Translations under genes and position numbers: made by a program | Assembly (NCBI GenBank): GCA_945862005.1 | Contig: CAMAWQ010000002.1 | Span: 1-50,292, forward strand | From: Hylemonella gracilis | GTDB taxonomy: Bacteria > Pseudomonadota > Gammaproteobacteria > Burkholderiales > Burkholderiaceae_C | Direction of reading: 5' to 3' | DNA length: 50,292 nt | In this document: piece after piece, positions 23,376-33,114 of the stretch | Layout: the number at the start of each line of letters is the position of its first letter | Numbering within the stretch: the stretch's first letter is position 1 | The notes under the pieces: model-generated | Database searches by the model: none | What the model saw: only the letters and a program-made list of their open reading frames with translations | What the model was told of the DNA's origin: nothing

Positions 23376-24829
23376 AGCTTGCGGCCAAGCTCATGAACAC
23401 ACCCTTGCTGCGTCCACCAGGGTGGGTGATGGCATTGGGCAGCCGCATCATGCCGTTTGCAGATGCCGCCTCTCCTGAGCTGCCCATGAGCCGTTTGCTG
23501 CGTTTGTCTTTGTTTCAATTGGTCATTGGCATCAACATGGCACTGTTGGTGGGCACCCTCAACCGCGTCATGATTGTGGAGTTGGGCATGCCCGCTTGGA
23601 TCGTGGCTTGCTCGGTGGCCATACCTTTGTTGTTTGCACCTTTGCGCGCATTCATCGGGTACCGCAGTGACACCCACCCCTCGCCCTTAGGTTTGCGCCG
23701 TCTGCCTTATTTGTGGATGGGCAGCTTGATGCTGTTCGGGGGTTTGGCCATCATGCCCTTTGCCTTATTGTTGTTGTCCGAGTCCATAGACCAAACTCTT
23801 TCACTGGGTCACGTGGGCGCCTGCTTGGCCTTTGTGTTGGTAGGTGCGGGTATGCAAGTCACTCAAACGGCAGGTATGGCTTTGGCCAATGACCTTGCCC
23901 CTGCAGAAAAGCGTCCTCGCGTGGTGGCCTTGCTCTACACCATGCTGTTGGTGGGCATGATTGGCAGCAGCGCGGTGTTGGGTTGGCTCCTGGAAGACTT
24001 TTCCCCCAAACTGCTGATTCAGGTCATTCAGGGCTCCGCTGTCTTGGTGTTGGTGCTCAACTTGATGGCGCTTTGGAAACAAGAGGCGCGTCAACCACGC
24101 CGTGGCGCACGCCAAGTAGATGGCTTTAAGCAGAGCTGGACCCAGCTGATGCAACTGCCCCACATGAAACGCTTTTTGTGGACGGTGGGCTTGGGCACCA
24201 GCGCCTTCAGTATGCAAGACATTATTTTGGAGCCCTATGGCGCTGAGGTGTTGGGCCTGAGCGTGGGCATGACCAGCAGCCTCACAGCCATCAGCATGGC
24301 CGGGGCTCTGCTGGCGTTTATAGGTTCAGCGAGATGGCTGAGCCAAGGCATTCATGCCTGCCGCTTGGCCAGTTTGGGCGTGTTGACTGGTCTGCCCGCA
24401 TTTGCCTTAGTCATTTTTTCTGCCCCCATGGAGTCGATTTGGATGTTTCGCATCGGCGTGCTCTTGATTGGGTTTGGGGGCGGTTTGTTTTCGGTGGGCA
24501 TGTTGGTCACGGCCATGTCACTTCCGAACAAAGAACACAGCGGTTTGGTCTTAGGGGCTTGGGGCGCTGTGCAAGCCACAGCGGCTGGCGCCTCTATGGC
24601 GCTGGGCGGTGTGATTCGAGATGTGGTGGCGCAATGTGTGCAGTGGGGCTGGCTTGGAGAACCCTTGATGGGTCCGGCAACTGCTTACAGCTTTGTTTAC
24701 CACATTGAAATTTATTTGTTGTTTGTGGTGTTGGTGGCCTTGGGTCCGCTGGTTCGACGCTCTCGCAGGGAATCAACTGGCGCAAACCTTAGGTATTCCA
24801 AATTGGGGCTGGCTGAATTGCCGGGTTAA
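23372..24829 (+). CDS. lhaA: LhaA, PucC-family LH1 assembly protein
   Basis: About 485 residues and 12 membrane helices; closely similar to PucC of this window (FADAASPELPMSRLLRLSLFQ, GTLNRVMIVELGMPAW, SGLVLGAWGAVQATAAG). The position between bchM and puhA is that of LhaA (orf477), required for LH1 assembly in Rhodobacter. The start is ATG 23372, which overlaps the bchM stop. An earlier in-frame GTG-type start (23300) lies inside bchM and is rejected. A spacer of 38 bases with the ribosome-binding site GAAGGAG leads to puhA. Confidence 0.94.
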   Translation: MKLAAKLMNTPLLRPPGWVMALGSRIMPFADAASPELPMSRLLRLSLFQLVIGINMALLVGTLNRVMIVELGMPAWIVACSVAIPLLFAPLRAFIGYRSDTHPSPLGLRRLPYLWMGSLMLFGGLAIMPFALLLLSESIDQTLSLGHVGACLAFVLVGAGMQVTQTAGMALANDLAPAEKRPRVVALLYTMLLVGMIGSSAVLGWLLEDFSPKLLIQVIQGSAVLVLVLNLMALWKQEARQPRRGARQVDGFKQSWTQLMQLPHMKRFLWTVGLGTSAFSMQDIILEPYGAEVLGLSVGMTSSLTAISMAGALLAFIGSARWLSQGIHACRLASLGVLTGLPAFALVIFSAPMESIWMFRIGVLLIGFGGGLFSVGMLVTAMSLPNKEHSGLVLGAWGAVQATAAGASMALGGVIRDVVAQCVQWGWLGEPLMGPATAYSFVYHIEIYLLFVVLVALGPLVRRSRRESTGANLRYSKLGLAELPG

Positions 24830-24867
24830 TCAGAAAGTTGTTCGTCATTTTTTTGAAGGAGTGAACC

Positions 24868-25629
24868 ATGGAAACAGGCGCAATCACACAGTACGTCGAT
24901 GTGGCTCAGATCGTGCTGTATATGTTTTGGTTATTTTTTGCGGGTCTGATGTATTACCTGTTGCGGGAAAACCACCGCGAGGGTTATCCCATGGACTCTG
25001 GCCGTGACAACGGTCCGAAGATTGAAGGCTGGCCCGCTGTGCCAGAACCTAAGACCTTCAAAATGGCCAACGGACACACTTATCTTTCGCCCGACTTGTC
25101 ACGCGCAGATGGCAGCTACTCGGCCCAGCCCATACACGGCTGGAATGGCGCCCCACTTGAACCTGTGGGCGATCCTCTGCTTGCGGGCGTGGGCCCAGGG
25201 GCTTGGGCTGCACGTGCCGATGAACCCGACACCATGCTCGAAGGCGGCGCCAAAATTATTCCTCTGCGTTTTGCAGCCGAGCATGGCGTGGCCTCGCAAG
25301 ACACAGACCCCCGCGGCTTAACCGTCACCGGGGCAGACGGACAAGAGGCTGGCACGGTGGCGGACCTGTGGATCGACCAAATGGAAATGGTGTTTCGCTA
25401 CCTTGAAGTCAAGCTGGCTTCAGGTGAGGTGGTGTTGTTGCCCATGACGTTTGCCGATATCAGCCGCCATGGCGTGCATGTGGTGGCCATACTGGCGGCG
25501 CAATTTGCGAACGTGCCTAAAACCAAATCGCAGTACCAAATCACCATGCTGGAAGAAGAAAAAATTTCGGCCTATTACGGCGCAGGCACTTTGTATGCCA
25601 CACCCGCACGTCAGGAGCCCCTGCTGTGA
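24868..25629 (+). CDS. puhA: Photosynthetic reaction centre H subunit
   Basis: PuhA (253 residues) caps the cytoplasmic face of the reaction centre L/M pair and guides protons to QB. A single N-terminal membrane helix (about residues 11-32, VAQIVLYMFWLFFAGLMYYL) is followed by RENHREGYPM and a soluble PRC-barrel domain containing DLWIDQMEMVFRYLEV. A strong ribosome-binding site (GAAGGAG) precedes ATG 24868. The stop overlaps the GTG start of puhB. Membrane partners L and M are encoded about 24 kb away at the other end of the window. Confidence 0.97.
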   Translation: METGAITQYVDVAQIVLYMFWLFFAGLMYYLLRENHREGYPMDSGRDNGPKIEGWPAVPEPKTFKMANGHTYLSPDLSRADGSYSAQPIHGWNGAPLEPVGDPLLAGVGPGAWAARADEPDTMLEGGAKIIPLRFAAEHGVASQDTDPRGLTVTGADGQEAGTVADLWIDQMEMVFRYLEVKLASGEVVLLPMTFADISRHGVHVVAILAAQFANVPKTKSQYQITMLEEEKISAYYGAGTLYATPARQEPLL

Positions 25630-26300
25630 ACCCAAGCGCCGAATACGAATTTGAAGCCGCACCGGGCCTGCCAGAAAAGCTGCCCAATGGGGAGCACATC
25701 ATTTGGCAAGGCGCGCCGGACTGGAAACAACTGGCTTTACAGGCCTTTCATGTGCGTATCGTTTCAATTTACTTTGCCTTGATGCTGGCTATTCAACTCT
25801 TCAATGCTTGGGATTCGGGCCAGCCCTTGGCTACATGGGTGGGTTCTTTGTTGACAAGCTTGGGACTGTCCTTGTGTGCACTGGCGCTGCTTGCTGGCTG
25901 CGCTTGGTTGAGCAGCCGCGAAACGCTCTACACCATCACGAACAAACGGGTGGTGATGCGCATTGGCATTGTGCTGACGGTCACCTTCAATTTGCCTTTT
26001 GCACGCATCACGGGGGCATCTGTTAAAGCCTTAAAGGGCAGCACCGGAGATTTGGCCTTGGCTTTGAACAACGAAGACCAGATTGGTTACTTTCACCTCA
26101 TGCCTCATGCACGGCCTTGGCATCTGCGTCAACCCCAACCTGCTCTGCGCTGCGTTCCTGAAGTGGCGCAAGTGGGCGCACTGTTACAACAGGCTTGGCA
26201 AGCGGCTAACCCACAAGCCCGTGCCGTGGCGAACGAAGTCATGACCCAAGACACTTCTGCACCCGCAACGCCAACACGTTGGGTCACCGCCAACACTTAA
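25626..26300 (+). CDS. puhB: PuhB, reaction centre assembly protein
   Basis: This 224-residue membrane protein is needed for normal reaction centre assembly in Rhodobacter. It has the bacterial PH-like layout: GEHIIWQGAPDWKQLA, two to three hydrophobic segments between about residues 40 and 95, then ETLYTITNKRVVMRIG. The start is GTG 25626, overlapping the puhA stop (GTGA). The position puhA-puhB-puhC is conserved among purple bacteria. Confidence 0.92.
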   Translation: MNPSAEYEFEAAPGLPEKLPNGEHIIWQGAPDWKQLALQAFHVRIVSIYFALMLAIQLFNAWDSGQPLATWVGSLLTSLGLSLCALALLAGCAWLSSRETLYTITNKRVVMRIGIVLTVTFNLPFARITGASVKALKGSTGDLALALNNEDQIGYFHLMPHARPWHLRQPQPALRCVPEVAQVGALLQQAWQAANPQARAVANEVMTQDTSAPATPTRWVTANT

Positions 26301-26312
26301 CAGTCTTTCAGC

Positions 26313-26768
26313 ATGAACCACTCCAGCCATCATCACGAACCTCCCACCACCTGGCCTGTGAGCTGGCTCTTGAGTGCCATGGCCTTGGTGCTGGTGGCGG
26401 TCGCTTGGATGCAATGGAGCCAGAAAGACGCCTCTCAAGAGGCCTTAGCGCCACAGTGGCAACGCCAGTTGGTGTTTGCGGATTCGCCTGATGGCGATAT
26501 TTTGGTGAAAGATTTTCCTCAAGGGGCGGTCATTGCGCGCTTTGAAGGAGAGCAAGGGTTTATCCGTGGCACCTTAAGGGCGATGGCCCGGGAGCGCAGG
26601 AGCCGAAACCTGGGGTCGGAGCTGCCCTTTGAATTGGTGGCCCACAGCCAAGGTCGCCTCACGCTCATAGACCCTTCAACCCAGTACCGAATTGACCTTG
26701 AATCTTTTGGACCCACGCAAATGGCCAAGTTTGCCCAGTTGCGTGACGCCCAAGCCATCACCCCCTAA
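26313..26768 (+). CDS. puhC: PuhC, photosynthetic complex assembly protein
   Basis: This 151-residue protein has a short His-rich cytoplasmic start, one membrane anchor (about residues 15-35) and a periplasmic domain with the family pattern DGDILVKDFPQGAVIARF and EGEQGFIRGTLRAMARERR. PuhC supports RC-LH1 organisation in Rhodobacter. It lies between puhB (12-base gap) and acsF (15-base gap). Confidence 0.9.
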   Translation: MNHSSHHHEPPTTWPVSWLLSAMALVLVAVAWMQWSQKDASQEALAPQWQRQLVFADSPDGDILVKDFPQGAVIARFEGEQGFIRGTLRAMARERRSRNLGSELPFELVAHSQGRLTLIDPSTQYRIDLESFGPTQMAKFAQLRDAQAITP

Positions 26769-26783
26769 AGCTAGGAGCCTGAT

Positions 26784-27863
26784 ATGTCCACCCTAACCGC
26801 CACGATTGAAACCGCCGAAGACGCCAATAAAAAGGCCGTTCAGGACTCCATGGTGAGTCCGCGCTTTTACACCACCGATTTCAACGCCATGGACCGCATT
26901 GATGTGAGTGCCCTGCGTGCCGAGTGGGATGCCATGCTGCTGGAATACGAAGGTGACAACAACCACGACCACTTTCAGCGTGACGAGCGGTTTGCCGAAG
27001 AAGTGGCCCAAACTATGCCCAAGCTGTCGCCTGAAATGCGTCAGGAATTTATAGACTTTTTGGTCAGCTCCCTCACGTCAGAGTTTTCAGGTTGTATTTT
27101 GTACAACGAAATTCGCAAAAACGTGACCAATCCAGATATCAAGCAGCTCATGACTTACATGGCGCGTGATGAATCTCGGCATGCGGGCTTTATCAACCAG
27201 TCATTGCGCGACTTCAATTTGGGCATTGACTTGGGTGACCTTAAGCGCACCAAGGCTTACACGTTCTTTAAGCCCAAGTTCATTTTTTACGCGACCTATT
27301 TGTCTGAAAAAATTGGCTACGCGCGCTACATCACCATTTACCGTCAACTCGAGCGCAACCCCGACAAACGGTTCCACCCTATCTTCAGATGGTTTGAGCG
27401 CTGGTGCAATGATGAGTTTCGCCATGGCGAATCTTTTGCCCTCATCATGCGTGCCAACCCGCATTTGTTGCGCGGCCTGAACTTGTATTGGATCCGCTTT
27501 TTCTTATTGGCGGTGTACGCCACCATGTATGTACGCGACCATACCCGCCCCATGCTCCACGAGGCTATGGGCTTGCACTCCACCGAATACGACTATGCGG
27601 TGTTTCGCATGACCAACGAGATCACCAAGCAGGTGTTTCCTGTTGCGCTGGACATTGATCACCCCGCCTTCAGAGCCGGCTTAACTCAACTCTTTGAAGT
27701 CTCCCAAGCCTTTGATGCCGCTCGTCAGCGTGGCGGCGTGGTCGGCAAAGTGCTTCAAGGCTGGCAAGCCCTGCGCGGCCTTTACACCTTTGGACGCTTG
27801 TACTTCTTGCCCGTGGTGTCCCAGCCCTTAACGTCCGAAATTCGAATGCAGCCTGCTTGGTAA
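26784..27863 (+). CDS. acsF: Aerobic Mg-protoporphyrin IX monomethyl ester cyclase AcsF
   Basis: AcsF (359 residues) is the diiron oxygenase that forms ring E using O2. Carboxylate and His ligands appear in the ferritin-like motifs [22 protein letters not shown] and [10 protein letters not shown]. The presence of AcsF, with no BchE in the window, indicates pigment synthesis in the presence of oxygen. Proteobacterial AcsF is known to need an auxiliary subunit, and I see no candidate for it next to this gene. AGGAG lies 7 bases before the ATG. Its place inside the puh operon puts pigment and reaction centre synthesis under one transcript. Confidence 0.97.
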   Translation: MSTLTATIETAEDANKKAVQDSMVSPRFYTTDFNAMDRIDVSALRAEWDAMLLEYEGDNNHDHFQRDERFAEEVAQTMPKLSPEMRQEFIDFLVSSLTSEFSGCILYNEIRKNVTNPDIKQLMTYMARDESRHAGFINQSLRDFNLGIDLGDLKRTKAYTFFKPKFIFYATYLSEKIGYARYITIYRQLERNPDKRFHPIFRWFERWCNDEFRHGESFALIMRANPHLLRGLNLYWIRFFLLAVYATMYVRDHTRPMLHEAMGLHSTEYDYAVFRMTNEITKQVFPVALDIDHPAFRAGLTQLFEVSQAFDAARQRGGVVGKVLQGWQALRGLYTFGRLYFLPVVSQPLTSEIRMQPAW

Positions 27864-27873
27864 AGAACCTTTT

Positions 27874-28659
27874 ATGTCATTGGAAACATTAGCTGCAGCA
27901 GGATTTGCCCTATGGTGCTGGTGGTTAGGCACCGGGGTCATCCTGTGGCTGGACCGGTTGCACCCCAGCACCTTCAACCGCAGCTTGGCTGGTTGGACGG
28001 TGCTGTTGGCTTTGAGCTTTTGGGGGGTTTGGCAAAGCATGTCCGAGAACAGTGTGTTCAATGCCTACTTGGGTTTTGGATCGGTGATTGTGATGTGGGG
28101 TTGGCACGAGCTGGCGTTTTTAACGGGGCGTTTGACGGGTCCTAGAACCACCCCCTTGGATGCCGGCACTTCAGAACTTCAACGATTTAAGCAGTCGGTA
28201 GGTGTGGTGATTCACCATGAACTGGCCCTGCTTTTGAACTTTGGCCTGTTGTGTCTGATGCAAATAGACCAGCCCAACCACGTGGCCTTGTGTACCTTTG
28301 CTTTGCTGTGGTGCATGCGCGTGAGCGCCAAAATGAACTTGTACTTTGGCGTGCGCCACAACGGCGCGCAGTACCTGCCAGCGCATTTGTTGTACTTGGG
28401 AAGCTACTTTCGCATTCGCTCCATGACGCCTTGGTTTGTGCTGTCCATGTTGGCAGCATGCCTGGCTTGGGCTTGGATGTTGTGGCGTGCGCAGCAAGGC
28501 TTGGTGGAAGTCACCACCGGCTGGGTGCTGCTGGCCAGCCTGCTGGGCTTAGCCATCGTAGAGCACGCCATGATGGTCTTGCCCTGGCCCATGGAAAAAC
28601 TTTGGGGCTGGGCACTGGGTCAAACGGTGAGCGCTAAACCTGCGAATGCTTCTTCATGA
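27874..28659 (+). CDS. puhE: PuhE, membrane protein of the photosynthetic cluster
   Basis: This 261-residue protein with about seven hydrophobic segments belongs to the PuhE (DUF3623) family. The conserved part is visible in HHELALLLNFGLL, WCMRVSAKMNLYFGVRHNG and AHLLYLGSYFRIR. In Rhodobacter, PuhE affects bacteriochlorophyll production, but its activity is unknown. It follows acsF by 10 bases and overlaps crtI (ATGA, 28656-28659). Confidence 0.92.
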   Translation: MSLETLAAAGFALWCWWLGTGVILWLDRLHPSTFNRSLAGWTVLLALSFWGVWQSMSENSVFNAYLGFGSVIVMWGWHELAFLTGRLTGPRTTPLDAGTSELQRFKQSVGVVIHHELALLLNFGLLCLMQIDQPNHVALCTFALLWCMRVSAKMNLYFGVRHNGAQYLPAHLLYLGSYFRIRSMTPWFVLSMLAACLAWAWMLWRAQQGLVEVTTGWVLLASLLGLAIVEHAMMVLPWPMEKLWGWALGQTVSAKPANASS

Positions 28660-30200
28660 ATGCCCATACCCCCTACAACTATTTAGCGGAGCCCTCGGCT
28701 ATGACGTTTCCTAAGTCCGCGCCTATTGCGGTGGTGATTGGCAGCGGCTTTGGGGGCTTGGCTGCGGCCATTCGCCTGAGCGTTCAGGGCTACTGCGTCA
28801 AGGTACTCGAAAAGCTCGACAAGCCAGGAGGCCGTGCTTATGTGTACGAGCAAGACGGCTTTACCTTTGATGCAGGCCCCACCATCATCACTGCACCATT
28901 TTTGCTTGAGGAGTTATGGACCCTTTGTGGCAAACGCTTTGCAGATGACATAGATCTGCGCCCCATGGATCCGTTTTATCGAATCCGGTTTCATGACGGC
29001 ACACACTTCGATTACAGCGGCGACCCCCAAGCCATGTTGGAAGAAGTGGCCCGCTTCAGCCCCGAGGACATTGACGGCTACCACCGGTTTTTAGAGGACG
29101 CGGAGCGTTGCAGGCGCTTGGGCTTTGAAGGTTTAGGCTCTATTGCCTTTGACACTTTAATGGACCTCATTAAGGCCATTCCGTCTTTTGCCCGCATGGG
29201 CGCATGGCGCAGCATCTATACGCTGGTAGCCAAGCACCTCAAAAACGACAAGCTTCGAATTGTGATGAGCTTTCACCCCTTGCTGATTGGGGGCAACCCG
29301 TTTTCAGTCACATGTGCATATGCCTTGATTAATTCTTTAGAGCGCACTTGGGGTGTGCACTCCGCCATGGGCGGCACGGGCGCCATTGTGAAAGGGCTAG
29401 TGAACCTGCTGCAGGAGCGCGGGGTGAATATTCGCCTGAATGCTCCGGTGACCCGAATTGAAGTTCAAAACGGTCGTACCACTGGCGTCACCCTAAGTAA
29501 TGGCGAATTTATAGCGGCCGACATCGTGGTGTCCAATGCCGACACCGCTTGGACCTACAAGCATTTGGTGGCCCCAGAACACCGGCACCAATGGACTGAC
29601 CGCAAAATTGACAAGGGTCGCTATTCCATGGGCTTGTTTGTTTGGTACTTTGGTACCAACCGCACCTTCCCTGACATACCGCACCACATGATGGTGCTGG
29701 GACCACGCTACAAAGAGTTACTGCGCGATATTTTTAAGCGGCACCATCTGTCTGAAGACTTCAGCCTTTATTTGCACCGCCCTACTGCCACCGACCCTGC
29801 TTTGGCGCCTGAGGGATGTGACACGTTTTACGTGCTTTCCCCCGTGCCCCACTTGGATAGCGGCACCGACTGGGCCCTGCATGCTGAAACCTACCGGGCC
29901 GCCATTTGTGCGGAGTTAGAGCGCACGGTATTGCCCAATTTGAGTCAGCACATTGTGACTTCTAAGGTCAACACGCCTCAAGACTTTCATGATCGCTTGT
30001 GGTCCTTTAAGGGCGCAGGGTTTGGACTGGAGCCCTTGTTGCTTCAGAGCGCATGGTTCAGGCCGCACAACCGCAGTGAGGATGTGCAAGGTTTGTTTAT
30101 GGTCGGCGCTGGCACCCATCCAGGTGCGGGTGTGCCCGGTGTATTGATGTCAGCCAAAGCGCTTGAAACGGTGGTGCCTCATGTCGACTCCTTCGTCTAG
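28656..30200 (+). CDS. crtI: Phytoene desaturase CrtI
   Basis: FAD-dependent desaturase of 514 residues that converts phytoene to neurosporene and/or lycopene. The N-terminal dinucleotide fold is AVVIGSGFGGLAAAIRLS, followed by EKLDKPGGRAYVYEQDGFTFDAGPT-type sequence with D and GGR conserved. The C-terminal segment is VGAGTHPGAGVPGVLMSAK. The first 15 residues before MTFPKSAP are unusual, and ATG 28701 could be used instead. The ATGA overlap with puhE supports the longer start. CrtI product number (three or four desaturations) cannot be decided here. Confidence 0.95.
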   Translation: MNAHTPYNYLAEPSAMTFPKSAPIAVVIGSGFGGLAAAIRLSVQGYCVKVLEKLDKPGGRAYVYEQDGFTFDAGPTIITAPFLLEELWTLCGKRFADDIDLRPMDPFYRIRFHDGTHFDYSGDPQAMLEEVARFSPEDIDGYHRFLEDAERCRRLGFEGLGSIAFDTLMDLIKAIPSFARMGAWRSIYTLVAKHLKNDKLRIVMSFHPLLIGGNPFSVTCAYALINSLERTWGVHSAMGGTGAIVKGLVNLLQERGVNIRLNAPVTRIEVQNGRTTGVTLSNGEFIAADIVVSNADTAWTYKHLVAPEHRHQWTDRKIDKGRYSMGLFVWYFGTNRTFPDIPHHMMVLGPRYKELLRDIFKRHHLSEDFSLYLHRPTATDPALAPEGCDTFYVLSPVPHLDSGTDWALHAETYRAAICAELERTVLPNLSQHIVTSKVNTPQDFHDRLWSFKGAGFGLEPLLLQSAWFRPHNRSEDVQGLFMVGAGTHPGAGVPGVLMSAKALETVVPHVDSFV

Positions 30201-31275
30201 TACCTTGAGTACCTCTGCTACCGAATTGGATTTAGAGTCGTGCGTCGGCATGATGCGCGCAGGCTCGAAAACATTTTTTGCAGCCAGCCGCCTGCTCCCC
30301 CAACGCATGAGGGCAGCGTCTGTGGCCTTGTATGCGTTTTGTAGGGTTGCCGACGATTTGGTAGACGGCGCTGAATATTCTCCGACGCAAAGTCTCAAAC
30401 TGTTGCACCATCGGCTTGACCGGGTGTACCAAGGTCAACCCACCGAAGCCATTGAAGACCAAGCTTTGGCTTTGGTGGTGCAGCAGTACCAGCTGCCCCG
30501 TTTGTTACTAGACGGTTTGCTTGAGGGTTTTGCATGGGATGCCGAGGGTCGCCGTTACGACACCCTAGAGCAACTCCACAGCTACGCCGCACGTGTGGCC
30601 GGAACAGTGGGCGGCATGATGTGTTGGATCATGGGCATTCGCCACCCCGTGGCCTTGGCCCGGGCTTGCGAATTGGGTGTGGCCATGCAACTGACCAACA
30701 TTGCCCGCGATGTGGGCGATGACGCCCGCATGGGACGCATCTATCTGCCCTACGCTTGGTTGCAGGAAGCAGGCATTACGCCCCAGGAGTGGCTGCAACA
30801 ACCTGAGTGCACCCCTGCCCTGCAGTCGGTGGTGAGCCGCTTACTTGACGAAGCTGACCGCTTGTACGAGCAGGCCAGCGCAGGCATTGCCAATTTGCCT
30901 AAAGACTGTCGCCCTGCGATTTTGGCGGCACGTTTGATCTATGCCGAAATTGGCCATCAGCTTCGCCGCAATGGGCTGAACTCTGTGGACCACAGGGCCG
31001 TGGTGGGCACGCCCACCAAGCTTATGCTGCTCGGCCAATCTCATTTATCTGCCGCTTGGATCAAGCCAGCCGAACACCCTCCCAAGCCCCTAGATGCCAT
31101 TGCCTATTTAGTAGATGGGTGTGTGGCTCAAGTGGCTTGTGAAACCGCACATGCACCAAGCACTGCGACCAGCTCTAGGTCTGCAGTGGACAAAATTGAA
31201 TGGATGCTGGTGCTGTTTGAGCGCCTAGCTCACGAACGCCGCGACGCTATGGAAGCGCCTCGGGTTTTGCACTAA
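30181..31275 (+). CDS. crtB: Phytoene synthase CrtB
   Basis: This enzyme of about 364 residues condenses two geranylgeranyl diphosphates to phytoene. Both Asp-rich motifs are present: RVADDLVDG (about residues 56-64) and NIARDVGDDARMGRIYLP. ATG 30181 is used and overlaps crtI by 20 bases. The TTG at 30163 would lie deeper inside crtI. It is the last gene of the bchF-to-crtB superoperon. Its stop TAA (31273-31275) overlaps the stop of the convergent TauD-like gene, so the island begins with no spacer. Confidence 0.95.
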   Translation: MSTPSSSTLSTSATELDLESCVGMMRAGSKTFFAASRLLPQRMRAASVALYAFCRVADDLVDGAEYSPTQSLKLLHHRLDRVYQGQPTEAIEDQALALVVQQYQLPRLLLDGLLEGFAWDAEGRRYDTLEQLHSYAARVAGTVGGMMCWIMGIRHPVALARACELGVAMQLTNIARDVGDDARMGRIYLPYAWLQEAGITPQEWLQQPECTPALQSVVSRLLDEADRLYEQASAGIANLPKDCRPAILAARLIYAEIGHQLRRNGLNSVDHRAVVGTPTKLMLLGQSHLSAAWIKPAEHPPKPLDAIAYLVDGCVAQVACETAHAPSTATSSRSAVDKIEWMLVLFERLAHERRDAMEAPRVLH

Positions 31276-32120
31276 AAAGGCTTTTCACCCAAGACAGTGA
31301 TACGTCTGAGCTTTCTTCTTTCGCTCGAATCAAAGTCGCTTCGAGCATGGAGAGTGCATCTGTTGTCCCAAATAATGATGTCTCCAACAGTCCACTTGTG
31401 GGCATAGGTAAATTCAGCCTGCTCGGCATGGTCGAACAAGAAATTTAATATGTCGTTGCTCTCATTTATGGGTAAGCCAATGATGTGATCGGTCATTAAG
31501 CGGTTCACGTACAAAGCTTTACGCTTCGTTACCGGATGGGTACGAAATACCGGGTGGGCAAAGTGTTTAACACCTTCCGCAATTTTAGATCCTCGCTTGG
31601 TACCGCTTGCTTCGTAGTCGTATACATTGACTGCCATTAACCCCTCAAGTTTGATTTTCAGCTCAGAGGGTAGCGTTTCGTAAGCTTTGTACATATTCGA
31701 AAAAATGGTGTCGCCACCCTTTTTAGGAATCTCCATGGCATAAAGCATTGTGGCCATGGCGGGTTTTTCTACATAACATTGGTCTGAGTGAAAATACATC
31801 TCACCATCGGGCAAGGCGCCAATTAGTGCTCCATTTTCCTTGATGTTAGATATATACATAACGGAGGGGTGTCTGCCTCCCCCGGTATGTTTATTCAGAA
31901 CACTGCCAAGCACACCAAACTGCTCACAAAACCTGACTTGATCGTCTTCTTCCAAACGTTGCCCGCGAATTAAAAGGATCAGACCGTCATGCCAGGCCTG
32001 TTGAATACGATTGAATTTTTCATGATCCAGTGGCTCTGATAAGTCAACGCCACAAATTTCCATACCCAGCGCAGCGGAAACAGGCCTAATTTGAATATCG
32101 GCAACATTTGTATGTTCCAT
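31272..32120 (-). CDS. TauD/TfdA family Fe(II)/2-oxoglutarate dioxygenase
   Basis: This 282-residue protein shows the iron facial triad: His111 and Asp113 in MYFHSDQCY, and His258 in CTLHARSDF. Downstream Arg residues (SSERRKLRR) can bind 2-oxoglutarate. The N-terminal GMEICGVDLSEPL is typical of the family. Known members hydroxylate taurine, 2,4-D and other small acids, so the substrate here is open. ATG 32120 is preferred over the in-frame TTG at 32132. It is the last gene of a minus-strand group whose other members are a lyase, an amidohydrolase and a TctC-type binding protein. Codon and base use look AT-richer than in the PGC. Confidence 0.85.
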   Translation of the reverse strand: MEHTNVADIQIRPVSAALGMEICGVDLSEPLDHEKFNRIQQAWHDGLILLIRGQRLEEDDQVRFCEQFGVLGSVLNKHTGGGRHPSVMYISNIKENGALIGALPDGEMYFHSDQCYVEKPAMATMLYAMEIPKKGGDTIFSNMYKAYETLPSELKIKLEGLMAVNVYDYEASGTKRGSKIAEGVKHFAHPVFRTHPVTKRKALYVNRLMTDHIIGLPINESNDILNFLFDHAEQAEFTYAHKWTVGDIIIWDNRCTLHARSDFDSSERRKLRRITVLGEKPF

Positions 32121-32213
32121 ATGTACATCCAAGGCTTTAGTTAAGGAAAAAGAGATGGGTTAGGGTTGAGTTAAAAACCTTTGAGCCCGTCAGTAAGATG
32201 GGGGTTACGTGTT

Positions 32214-33074
32214 TTAGCATTCGTAGCGCTTGGCAGCTTCCATCAAAACGGGAGTACCAATCATTTCATTTAGGCCATCAAAGTCAAGCATCTTTTGTTG
32301 CCATGGGGCTGTGCTTTGATGTTTGCGTAAGCTGGCGTAGTAACCTTGAAGTGTGTGAGCGACTGCACGCGCAGTTCCACCAGGAAAGATCACAATACTA
32401 AAACCACGCTGCCCCAGTTCATCCACTGTCTGGAGGGGGGACTTACCACCTTCAACCATATTGGCAAGCAGCGGCACCCTATTGGCAAAGCGGGAGCAGG
32501 CATCATCCATTTGCTGTGGTGTGCGAAGCGCTTCGATAAATAGAGCATCTACGCCACAGTTCAGGTACTCCTCGGCCCGATCCATAGCTGCGTCCATACC
32601 CTCGACGGCAACAGCATCCGTGCGAGCAAGAATTAAAGTGTCAGCGCTATGTCTGGCGTCAAGCGCAGCGCGCAGTTTGCCGCACATCTCACTGGTTGCA
32701 ACTACAGTTTTACCGTCTAAGTGACCACAGCGTTTAGGGAAAGTCTGATCTTCAATTTGAATCATGGCAGCGCCTAAACGCTCAAATCCACGAACTGTGC
32801 GTTGAACGTTAACAACATTACCAAAACCTGTATCAGCATCCACAATCACTGGAATGGCAACTCTATCTGTTATGCGAGCTAGTGTGTCTTCGACCTCAGT
32901 AAATGTGGTGAGTCCAACGTCTGAGCGACCAAGACGGGTGTATGCAATTGAAGCTCCCGAAAGATAAATTGCTTCAAAACCCTCCTGCTCAGCAACTAAG
33001 GCTGTCATCGCATCGTAAACGCCTGGAGCCAATACAGCGGACTGCTCAGTGAGCCGAGTTTTAAAAGAAGGCAT
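32214..33074 (-). CDS. Isocitrate lyase/PEP mutase superfamily C-C lyase
   Basis: 286 residues. The (beta/alpha)8 barrel carries the metal-site segment VIVDADTGFG (about residues 77-85) and the catalytic-loop motif PKRCGHLDG (KRCGH at 114-118). KxCGH marks the lyase branch (methylisocitrate lyase, 2,3-dimethylmalate lyase) and is absent in PEP mutase, so C-C cleavage of a 2-hydroxy diacid is likely. The exact substrate is unknown. ATG 33074 is preferred over TTG 33104. It lies 40 bases behind the amidohydrolase gene and 93 bases ahead of the dioxygenase. Confidence 0.85.
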   Translation of the reverse strand: MPSFKTRLTEQSAVLAPGVYDAMTALVAEQEGFEAIYLSGASIAYTRLGRSDVGLTTFTEVEDTLARITDRVAIPVIVDADTGFGNVVNVQRTVRGFERLGAAMIQIEDQTFPKRCGHLDGKTVVATSEMCGKLRAALDARHSADTLILARTDAVAVEGMDAAMDRAEEYLNCGVDALFIEALRTPQQMDDACSRFANRVPLLANMVEGGKSPLQTVDELGQRGFSIVIFPGGTARAVAHTLQGYYASLRKHQSTAPWQQKMLDFDGLNEMIGTPVLMEAAKRYEC

Positions 33075-33114
33075 GAGTATTGGCTTTAAGTTGTAAAACA
33101 ACAATAATCATCAC